Assembly (NCBI GenBank): GCA_017383945.1
Contig: JAFNUQ010000204.1
Coordinates: 1 to 6,736, forward strand
DNA from: Bacteroidales bacterium
GTDB taxonomy: Bacteria; Bacteroidota; Bacteroidia; Bacteroidales; UBA932
Direction of reading: 5' to 3'
Length of the DNA: 6,736 bases
Shown: positions 1 through 5,603 of the stretch, piece after piece
How positions within the stretch are numbered: the stretch's first letter is position 1
How the letters are laid out: each line of letters opens with the position of its first letter
The notes under the pieces: model-generated
What the model was told of the DNA's origin: nothing
Database searches by the model: none
What the model saw: the letters and a program-made list of their open reading frames with translations, nothing else
Made by a program: the position numbers and the translations under genes

Positions 1-1304
1 ATCCGATTATCGTGGGTTTCACAAGCGGTATCGCTGTAACCATTTTCAGCACTCAGATCAAAGACCTCCTGGGTATGACAATGGATACAAATCCTAGTGA
101 CTTCATCGAGAAATGGATTGCCTATGGAAGAAATATCGGCAATATCGACTGGTGGAGCACCCTTGTGGGTCTGGTCAGCATCGGCATCATTGCCTTGACT
201 CCTAAGATCAGCAAAAAGATTCCAGGATCTCTTGTCGCAATCATATTGATGACAGTTATCACCTTGCTGCTCAAGCAGTTTGCAGGCGTCACATCAATTG
301 AGACAATCGGCGACAGATTCAGCATCAGCAACCAGTTCCCTGGTATGGAAGTTCCCGCATTGTCCTGGACCAGCATCAAGGGTCTGATAGGACCTGCAAT
401 CACAATTGCCGTACTTGGAGCAATCGAGTCACTGCTTTCAGCAACAGTAGCAGACGGTGTGATCGGAAGCCATCACGATTCCAACACTGAGCTGGTAGCC
501 CAGGGCCTTGCCAATGTGGTGACACCTCTCTTCGGAGGCATCCCTGCGACAGGCGCAATCGCCCGCACAATGACCAACATCAACAATGGTGGCCGCACTC
601 CTGTTGCGGGCATTATCCACGCAGTTGTGCTGCTGCTCATCTACCTTTTCTTGATGCCGCTGGCAAAATATATCCCGATGGCTTGCCTTGCAGGCGTGCT
701 TGTTGTGGTTTCCTATGGCATGAGCGGATGGAGATCATTCATCGCGATGCTCAAGAACCCTAAGAGCGACGTTATCGTGCTTCTGCTGACATTCTTCCTG
801 ACAATCATCTTCGGTCTTGTGCCAGCTATCGAGTATGGTCTTATCTGCGCTTGTCTCCTCTTTATGCGCCGTATGGCTGAGAGCACAGACGTCAAGATCA
901 TCAGCGATGAAATTGATATGAGCGAAGATATTGATATGCAGGCTGGAAACATCGAGAACCTGGTAATACCACAGGGAGTAGAAGTTTATGAAATCAATGG
1001 TCCTTTCTTCTTCGGCGCCGGAAATAGAGCTGGAGAGCTCATGTCCAACTTCAAGAAGAAGCCTCAGGTACGCATCATACGTATGCGCAAAGTGCCGTTT
1101 ATTGACTCTACCGGTCTGCACAACCTGAAGAATATGTGCAAAATGAGCCATAAAGCCGGTATTAAAATTGTACTCTCAGGTGTAAATGAAAGCGTTCAAG
1201 ACGTGCTCAGTAGAAACGGGTTTGTAGAGCTCATCGGAGAGCAGAACATCTGTAATCATATTGACCTTGCTCTTGAAAGAGCTCAGGAAATAATCAAAAA
1301 GTAA
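1..1304 (+). CDS. SulP-family anion transporter with C-terminal STAS domain (5' partial)
   Basis: Inner-membrane transporter of the SulP (SLC26-like) family, whose members move sulfate, bicarbonate or dicarboxylates. The substrate here cannot be read from sequence. The reading frame is open to the left edge (first full codon at 3, giving P-I-I-V-G-F-T-S-G), so the GTG at 12 is an internal valine and not the start. Family members are usually about 550 residues; about 430 are visible, so the first few membrane helices are probably missing. Counting from the codon at 12, hydrophobic helices fill about residues 45-285. They include the SulP signature region around ESLLSATVADG and the segment SNTELVAQGLAN...GGIPATGAIARTMTN. 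A cytoplasmic STAS domain follows at about 317-430 and carries the typical D-S-T-G loop (D365-G368). The gene ends 6 bp before the mscS-like gene, so co-transcription is likely. Family assignment is firm. Confidence 0.95.
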   Translation, partial: PIIVGFTSGIAVTIFSTQIKDLLGMTMDTNPSDFIEKWIAYGRNIGNIDWWSTLVGLVSIGIIALTPKISKKIPGSLVAIILMTVITLLLKQFAGVTSIETIGDRFSISNQFPGMEVPALSWTSIKGLIGPAITIAVLGAIESLLSATVADGVIGSHHDSNTELVAQGLANVVTPLFGGIPATGAIARTMTNINNGGRTPVAGIIHAVVLLLIYLFLMPLAKYIPMACLAGVLVVVSYGMSGWRSFIAMLKNPKSDVIVLLLTFFLTIIFGLVPAIEYGLICACLLFMRRMAESTDVKIISDEIDMSEDIDMQAGNIENLVIPQGVEVYEINGPFFFGAGNRAGELMSNFKKKPQVRIIRMRKVPFIDSTGLHNLKNMCKMSHKAGIKIVLSGVNESVQDVLSRNGFVELIGEQNICNHIDLALERAQEIIKK

Positions 1305-1310
1305 CAAGAA

Positions 1311-2204
1311 ATGAGGGCATTTATCTTACAGATTGACAGCACCTTGGTATCAATAGAGCAAGTTGCTGAGAATATCATAAAGAACCCTTCCGGCACATTA
1401 CATCAGTTTGTCGAAACTGCCATCCACTTTGGCATCAAGGTTCTTGCTGCAATCGTAATATATGTAATTGGAGCTTGGATAATCAAGAGAGTCAAACGCA
1501 ACCTCAACCGCTTGTTAGAGCGCAAGCATACTGACACCGCCCTTGCAGGCTTTATATCCAGCTTTACATCCATCACTCTCACAGTTCTGCTAATCGTCAT
1601 CACTGTCAGCACTCTGGGAGTAAACACCACCTCTTTTGCCGCATTGCTGGCAGCCGGAGGTGTTGCTATCGGCGCATCTCTGAGCGGCACTGTTCAGAAC
1701 TTTGCCGGAGGTCTGATGATTCTTGCGTTCAAGCCTTTCAAGTCAGGTGATTACATTGAGGCTCAAGGATATGCCGGAACTGTCACTACTGTGAGCATTG
1801 TAAGCACAACACTCACAACACCAGACAACCGCACTGTAATCATTCCAAATGGTGCGCTTTTCAATGGGAACATCAACAACTTCTCCAAGAATCCATTGCG
1901 CAGAGTAGACTGGGAGCTTGGTGTAGAATATGGCACAGACGCCGAGGTGTGCAAAAAAGCGATATTAGAGATTCTTGCAAGTGACCCAAGAGTACTTGAC
2001 CATCAGACTGATGGAGCATCAGACCCATTTGCAGAACTCTCCAGCCTCGCAGACAGCTCTATCATCTTTAAAGTCAGAGCTTGGTGCAAGACCGGAGACT
2101 ACTGGGATCTATATTTTAATATACTGACGCGCCTATATAACGAGCTTCCTAAGTCGGGTATCAGCTTTGCTTTCCCTCATCTGGATGTCAATATCAAAAG
2201 CTAA
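1311..2204 (+). CDS. mscS: Small-conductance mechanosensitive channel, MscS type
   Basis: Predicted inner-membrane channel that opens under membrane tension and releases solutes during hypo-osmotic shock. The 297 residues match the compact E. coli-like architecture (about 286 aa). There are helices at about 37-60 and 80-104, a Gly/Ala-rich pore helix at about 107-136, then the beta domain and the cytoplasmic alpha/beta cage. Diagnostic stretches are NFAGGLMILAFKPFKSGDYI after the pore helix, VIIPNG and NNFSKNPLRRVD in the beta domain, and GISFAFPHLDVNIKS at the C-terminus. The glycines corresponding to E. coli G113 and G121 are G126 and G134. The pore-gate positions (E. coli L105 and L109) appear as V118 and A122. 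The ATG at 1311 lies 6 bp after the SulP stop and leaves a 36-residue N-terminal extension before the first helix. The gene ends tail-to-tail with the minus-strand operon, overlapping it by 4 bp. Confidence 0.95.
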   Translation: MRAFILQIDSTLVSIEQVAENIIKNPSGTLHQFVETAIHFGIKVLAAIVIYVIGAWIIKRVKRNLNRLLERKHTDTALAGFISSFTSITLTVLLIVITVSTLGVNTTSFAALLAAGGVAIGASLSGTVQNFAGGLMILAFKPFKSGDYIEAQGYAGTVTTVSIVSTTLTTPDNRTVIIPNGALFNGNINNFSKNPLRRVDWELGVEYGTDAEVCKKAILEILASDPRVLDHQTDGASDPFAELSSLADSSIIFKVRAWCKTGDYWDLYFNILTRLYNELPKSGISFAFPHLDVNIKS

Positions 2205-2704
2205 AGATATTTAGGGAGTGAGTTTACCAACTCATTAAGCTCCTGCTGCTGGATAGTTCCATCTATAGCGATAAAAATTGATCCGTTGTCCTCTTGAACA
2301 AAGAGGACAATGCTTTTTATAATATCCTCAACTTTATTGATATAGATATTGACTTCCTGACCTGACTCCTTAACCTGCATCAAGACCTGATATTTACTTG
2401 TATCCACAAATTTCTTGACAGCAGCTTTCATTGTAAAAGCATTGTTGGTGTCTTCTAGCTGAACCACATACATACCCTCAAGTCTCTTCACTAAAGGTAG
2501 GATTTCAGCCATTGCAGGCTCTCCGGTAGCTTGCACCAAGCTGTTAAGGTCCATGGTTTTAATCATATCAAACATAGCGGGAGACACATACACACATGTC
2601 GCACCCTCATTGCTGGAATATTTTTCATAAATCTCCTTTCCACTCTGAGCTGAGAGGGTGAGACCGAGTAGCAGAGTCGCTACAATCAAAATCATTCTTT
2701 TCAT
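2201..2704 (-). CDS. Exported DUF4252-family protein, last gene of the ECF sigma operon
   Basis: A 167-residue protein of unknown function that resembles the DUF4252 family, common in Bacteroidota next to ECF sigma factors. I chose the ATG at 2704. It gives a clean signal peptide (K2-R3, hydrophobic core about 4-17, likely cleavage after L-S-A19 before Q20) and begins 4 bp after the upstream gene's stop. A longer frame to 2770 would overlap that gene and bury the signal peptide. There is no lipobox cysteine, so a soluble periplasmic protein is expected. The mature part has the pattern IYEKYSS...ATCVYVSPAMFDMI, then a C-terminal strand-helix unit with IVLFVQEDNG and GTIQQQELNELV. That unit resembles the end of the other DUF4252-like protein encoded at 3592-4131, suggesting paralogy. 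The stop codon overlaps that of mscS on the other strand. Exported location is likely; the molecular function is unknown. Confidence 0.88.
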   Translation of the reverse strand: MKRMILIVATLLLGLTLSAQSGKEIYEKYSSNEGATCVYVSPAMFDMIKTMDLNSLVQATGEPAMAEILPLVKRLEGMYVVQLEDTNNAFTMKAAVKKFVDTSKYQVLMQVKESGQEVNIYINKVEDIIKSIVLFVQEDNGSIFIAIDGTIQQQELNELVNSLPKYL

Positions 2705-2708
2705 ATTA

Positions 2709-3119
2709 TTAATCTTTAAATATTCTATCCATTGCTTTTTTAGGCTCCTCAAATTCTTCAGCTGCAACACTTGCTATGTCCAGCCCCTTGTTGATGCATG
2801 AGGAAATATAAACCAAGGTTTTTTCCACCTCCGCGTAGGCAAGTTGCGGATTGTCATAGGTGTCAATCAATTTGTCTTCAGGAGGCTGCAGAAGGACCGT
2901 CAGTGCAAGGCCCAGCGCAACAAGTCCGGGGACAAGGGCATAAGAGATCGGCTTGCGCCAGAGTGTCCTTTTCCTTTGTGCCTGCTCTATCATCATTGAT
3001 GCGAGCAAGGCATCTTCGACTTTCTTCTCAAGAGCCGAAGGGGCAGCAATGCTGCTGTCATCGGCGATGTGCTCGAGATCATCGAAGCTGATTTTATTGA
3101 TATCTTCTATACTTTTCAT
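2709..3119 (-). CDS. Single-pass membrane protein, probable anti-sigma factor
   Basis: A 136-residue protein that I infer to be the anti-sigma factor of the adjacent ECF sigma gene, based on position and topology rather than a recognised domain. Residues 1-57 are polar and end in a basic stretch (QRKRTLWRK, about 48-56), as expected for a cytoplasmic sigma-binding part. Residues about 58-77 (ISYALVPGLVALGLALTVLL) form one membrane helix. The roughly 59-residue C-terminal part would be periplasmic and contains DNPQLAYAEVEKTLVYIS, a pattern I associate with hypothetical proteins between ECF sigma and DUF4252 genes in Bacteroidales. No zinc-binding HxxxCxxC anti-sigma motif is present. Its ATG overlaps the sigma stop as ATGA, indicating translational coupling, and its stop lies 4 bp before the DUF4252 gene. 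Alternatively, it could be a membrane accessory protein that does not bind sigma. Confidence 0.85.
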   Translation of the reverse strand: MKSIEDINKISFDDLEHIADDSSIAAPSALEKKVEDALLASMMIEQAQRKRTLWRKPISYALVPGLVALGLALTVLLQPPEDKLIDTYDNPQLAYAEVEKTLVYISSCINKGLDIASVAAEEFEEPKKAMDRIFKD

Positions 3120-3595
3120 ATCTTGTTTTTCAATTGTGTGCGTGCTCTGCTTATCAAGACTCTCAGAGTCAATTTATTCATCCCGGTTCTTTGAGCCATC
3201 TCGTCATAACTCAGTTCCTCAAGGACCCTCATCTTAAGTAATCTTTGCTGAGTCTCCGGAAGATCCTCGATAGCTTTCAGAACTCTTGACAAAGTCTCCC
3301 TCCGATCACTTCCGATATCCGCCTCCACTTGCTTCATTTGCTCCGTCAGAGGAGAAATCTTAGTGTGAGAGTTCCTGCGTATTCTTGATATACAATCGTT
3401 TCTCAGAAGAGTGATGCAGTAGGCTTTGGGGTTATGGACCTGATCTAAGCTATCCATACTCGCCCATAGTTTTGCATACAACTCCTGCACGGCATCTTCA
3501 GCATCCGATGAGGACTCAAGCAGGTGATATGCCACCCTGTAGAGACCATCTCTTAGCATCCAATATTCTTCTATGAAACGATCCTTAGTCATCAT
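3116..3595 (-). CDS. ECF-type RNA polymerase sigma factor (sigma-70 family)
   Basis: A 159-residue extracytoplasmic-function sigma factor that would redirect RNA polymerase to a dedicated set of promoters. Region 2 spans about residues 5-75 and has the core-binding signature DAEDAVQELYAKLW (31-44), followed by NPKAYCITLLRNDCISRIRR. Region 4 spans about 100-157, with DLPETQQRLLKMRVLEELSY and a helix-turn-helix ending TLRVLISRARTQLKNK. No region 1 or extra C-terminal domain is present, as is usual for ECF factors. The start overlaps the preceding gene's stop as ATGA (3592-3595). A second methionine directly follows, so initiation could be one codon later. The end overlaps the next gene by ATGA as well. 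Placement between an exported protein and a membrane protein suggests control by an envelope signal. The regulon is unknown; the divergent glycosidase operon is one candidate, but nothing in the sequence demonstrates it. Confidence 0.95.
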   Translation of the reverse strand: MMTKDRFIEEYWMLRDGLYRVAYHLLESSSDAEDAVQELYAKLWASMDSLDQVHNPKAYCITLLRNDCISRIRRNSHTKISPLTEQMKQVEADIGSDRRETLSRVLKAIEDLPETQQRLLKMRVLEELSYDEMAQRTGMNKLTLRVLISRARTQLKNKI

Positions 3596-4131
3596 GCTGC
3601 GTAGTCCAGGATGAGGTCCATCACTTCTTGAACATCAATATTACCTTTGAGCCTGATCAGCACCGGCTCGGACGGATCTCCCACAAATAGCAGCAGGTCC
3701 TTTATTTTTCTGCCATTGGCACTTGCGATTCCATGGACGCGCACTACCATGCCGTCTTCCCTCACCTCCAACAATGGCTCACAACCTGACAGCGCCCTGT
3801 CAAGGCGTCTTATCAACCTGTCGCATATCCTCTGCTCACAATCTTCGCAGACCACAAGAGAAACTCGCTTTACTCCTCTGGAGATGTGTCTGATGAGGTC
3901 CATCTCATGCTTGTCTGTCTCTGACACATTTCCAGCTATCCTCAAAGCCGAACGCCCCATCGAAAGCACAAAAGGCCCAAAGGACATCGATATCACGCCA
4001 TCGTATGATCTGAACTCCCTGATGATTGCATCTATGCGGGCATCGGGGATCTTATTATCCTTCTGTCTGGCCGAAACCACAGTCGGCAGAAGTGTCAAAG
4101 CAAGAATAATTATTAAAACTTTTGTCTTCAT
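3592..4131 (-). CDS. Exported DUF4252-like protein with cysteine cluster, first gene of the ECF sigma operon
   Basis: A 179-residue exported protein of unknown function that leads the operon. The ATG at 4131 gives a classic signal peptide (K2-T-K4, hydrophobic core about 5-19, predicted cleavage after V-S-A21). An in-frame ATG at 4140 adds only M-L-Q and cannot be excluded. There is no lipobox. The mature chain holds IPDARIDAIIREF, then SMSFGPFVLSMGRSALRIA, and a C-terminal unit LLLFVGDPSEPVLIRLKGNI followed by DVQEVMDLIL. That end resembles IVLFVQEDNG...GTIQQQELNELV in the protein encoded at 2201-2704, so I infer distant paralogy within DUF4252. Residues 95-117 carry four cysteines (C95, C98, C103, C117), including a C-E-D-C pair absent from the paralogue. 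Its stop overlaps the sigma start by 4 bp. A sensing or envelope role is plausible from context only. Confidence 0.87.
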   Translation of the reverse strand: MKTKVLIIILALTLLPTVVSARQKDNKIPDARIDAIIREFRSYDGVISMSFGPFVLSMGRSALRIAGNVSETDKHEMDLIRHISRGVKRVSLVVCEDCEQRICDRLIRRLDRALSGCEPLLEVREDGMVVRVHGIASANGRKIKDLLLFVGDPSEPVLIRLKGNIDVQEVMDLILDYAA

Positions 4132-4246
4132 TTGCAGCATTTCCCGTTATTCTTTGACCTATAGACGCAAGTTAGGCAAAAATGTTAACAAAAAAATGCG
4201 TATCTTGGGCAAGATTTGCTAGAATTAATATTTTAACCAATACAAA
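4132..4246. promoter_or_regulatory. Divergent intergenic region between the ECF operon and the glycosidase operon
   Basis: This AT-rich stretch of about 106-115 bp (depending on the start chosen on the left) must hold the promoters of two divergent operons. I looked for the Bacteroidota promoter pattern (TTTG near -33 and TAnnTTTG near -7) and found no full match on either strand. The best partial match on the plus strand is TATCTTGG at 4201-4208, one mismatch from the -7 box, about 40 bp before the GH105 start and without a convincing -33 partner. The leader just before the GH105 ATG (ACCAATACAAA) is A-rich without a Shine-Dalgarno motif, as is common in this phylum. An 8-bp palindrome TGTTAACA lies at 4183-4190. 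Confidence 0.5.
4202..4215. promoter_or_regulatory. Near-perfect palindrome, candidate operator
   Basis: The sequence ATCTTG-GG-CAAGAT has two perfectly complementary 6-bp arms around a 2-bp centre. It sits 31 bp before the GH105 start codon and overlaps the partial -7-like box TATCTTGG. Short dyads in this position are typical of binding sites for dimeric regulators. With arms of only 6 bp in AT-rich DNA, chance occurrence is possible, and no T-run follows that would make it a terminator. Confidence 0.3.
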
Positions 4247-5599
4247 ATGAAACGTATCACTCTTATCGCTGCAGCAATTGCGCTGCTTGCAGGCTTCAAC
4301 GCTTGCACTCAGTCTACAAAGACTGCCAACGAACCTCAAACAGATTCAAACACGCCACTTCACCTCCTTCAGCCTGATTACATCATTCCTTATGGTGTTC
4401 CTGCAGTTGCTGATATCAAGGCAGACCTCGATAGAGTTCTTGCTTTTGTGGATGTAGAGACTCCTACAGCTGTCAAGGAAGACGGCAGACTTGAGAGAGG
4501 CGCATTCCGACTCGCAAGCTATGAGTGGGGCGTGACTTATTCGGCTATGCTCAAGGCCGGTGAGACCACAGGAGACGCTGCATATACTGAATATACAACA
4601 AAGCGTCACAGCTTCCTCGCTGAGCAGGCTCCTATCTGGACCAAGGTGCTTCAGGATGGTGGCAGAGTAGATCCTCAGATGAGCCAGGTAGTAAATCCAC
4701 ACGTGCTTGACGATGCAGGTGCAGTGTGCGTTTCTATGATCAGAAACCAGTTTGCAAATCCTGATCTTGACCTCCGTGCCATCATTGACAATTATATGAA
4801 GGCTATCAACAAGGAATATCGCCTCAAAGATGGTACTCTCGCAAGAAACCGTCCTCTCGCCAACGCAGTATGGCTTGATGATATGTTTATGGGCATCCCA
4901 GCTATCGCTTGGTATGGAAAGCTCACAGGCGACACAAAGTACTTTGACGAGGCTATCAAGCAGATCCGTCTCTTCAAGGAGAAGATGTGGGTTCCAGAGA
5001 AGAAGCTCTTCCGTCACGGTTGGATCGAGGCAATGGACTACCACCCTGCATTCCACTGGGGCAGAGCAAATGGTTGGGCAATCCTTACCCTCTGTGAGGT
5101 TCTCGACGCTCTCCCAGAGAACTACCCAGGCAGAGACGAGCTCATGGATCTCTACAGACAGCATGCAATGGGACTTCTTGCTCTTCAGAGCAGCGAAGGA
5201 TTCTGGCATCAGCTTCTTGACCGCAACGATTCATACCACGAGACAAGTGCTACAGCAATCTTTGCATACTGCCTTGCTCACGGTGTAAACGAAGGCTGGC
5301 TTAACCCTCTTACCTATGTTCCTACAATCTGCCTCGCTTGGAACGCAGTTTCAACTCAGATTGACGAGGCCGGTATGGTACACGGCACTTGCGTAGGTAC
5401 AGGTATGGCTTTTGACCCTGCATTCTACTACTACCGTCCAATCAGCCCATATGCTGCTCACGGATATGGTCCTGTAGTATTTGCCGGTGCAGAAATCATC
5501 AAGCTCCTCAACTCAACTTACCCACGTCTCAACGACAACGCGGTTCAGTTCTATGATGAGGACTACTCTTCAAAGGGAGCGATCTTCTCTGTAAGATAA
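4247..5599 (+). CDS. GH105 unsaturated rhamnogalacturonyl hydrolase, predicted lipoprotein
   Basis: Predicted to hydrolyse the unsaturated galacturonyl residue from the non-reducing end of rhamnogalacturonan or other pectin oligosaccharides made by lyases, as in the GH88/GH105 (YteR-like) enzymes. The 450 residues start with a lipoprotein signal (K2-R3, hydrophobic core, F-N-A-C20). The lipobox is loose, with F at -3. No acidic surface-export motif follows the cysteine (T-Q-S-T-K), so a periplasm-facing location is favoured. An (alpha/alpha)6 barrel follows from about residue 55. Family motifs are WLDDMFMGIP (209-218), HGWIE (257-261), WGRANGW (271-277), FWHQLLDR (319-326) with ETSATAIFAY, and HGYGPVVFAGAEI (405-417). 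D211 and H257 are 46 residues apart, the same spacing as the catalytic D143 and the H189 I recall for B. subtilis YteR. The gene is first in its operon; the next start is 4 bp after its stop. Exact substrate is inferred. Confidence 0.93.
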   Translation: MKRITLIAAAIALLAGFNACTQSTKTANEPQTDSNTPLHLLQPDYIIPYGVPAVADIKADLDRVLAFVDVETPTAVKEDGRLERGAFRLASYEWGVTYSAMLKAGETTGDAAYTEYTTKRHSFLAEQAPIWTKVLQDGGRVDPQMSQVVNPHVLDDAGAVCVSMIRNQFANPDLDLRAIIDNYMKAINKEYRLKDGTLARNRPLANAVWLDDMFMGIPAIAWYGKLTGDTKYFDEAIKQIRLFKEKMWVPEKKLFRHGWIEAMDYHPAFHWGRANGWAILTLCEVLDALPENYPGRDELMDLYRQHAMGLLALQSSEGFWHQLLDRNDSYHETSATAIFAYCLAHGVNEGWLNPLTYVPTICLAWNAVSTQIDEAGMVHGTCVGTGMAFDPAFYYYRPISPYAAHGYGPVVFAGAEIIKLLNSTYPRLNDNAVQFYDEDYSSKGAIFSVR

Positions 5600-5603
5600 T
5601 TAT

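Noticed and set aside
12..14. GTG at 12 as the true start of the SulP gene
   Set aside because: The frame stays open to the left edge and the upstream codons (P-I-I) continue the conserved PIIVGFTSG segment, so this is an internal valine of a truncated gene.
2219..2234. The hairpin TGAGTT-tacc-AACTCA as an intrinsic terminator for mscS
   Set aside because: The stem is only 6 bp and not GC-rich, no T-run follows on the plus strand, and it lies within the coding 3' end of the DUF4252 gene.
2705..2770. N-terminal extension of the last DUF4252 gene to an ATG at 2770
   Set aside because: It would place 22 polar residues before a clear signal peptide and overlap the upstream gene by about 60 bp. 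The ATG at 2704 gives the standard 4-bp spacing.
3647..4222. A 191-codon open frame on the plus strand across the first gene of the ECF operon
   Set aside because: The minus-strand frame has a signal peptide, coupled overlap with the sigma gene and similarity to its paralogue. The plus-strand product is low-complexity Ser/Arg-rich with no domain.
4346..5209. A 287-codon open frame on the minus strand inside the GH105 gene
   Set aside because: It lies fully antisense to a gene with clear family motifs, shows no recognisable domain, and fits the open antisense frames produced by codon bias.
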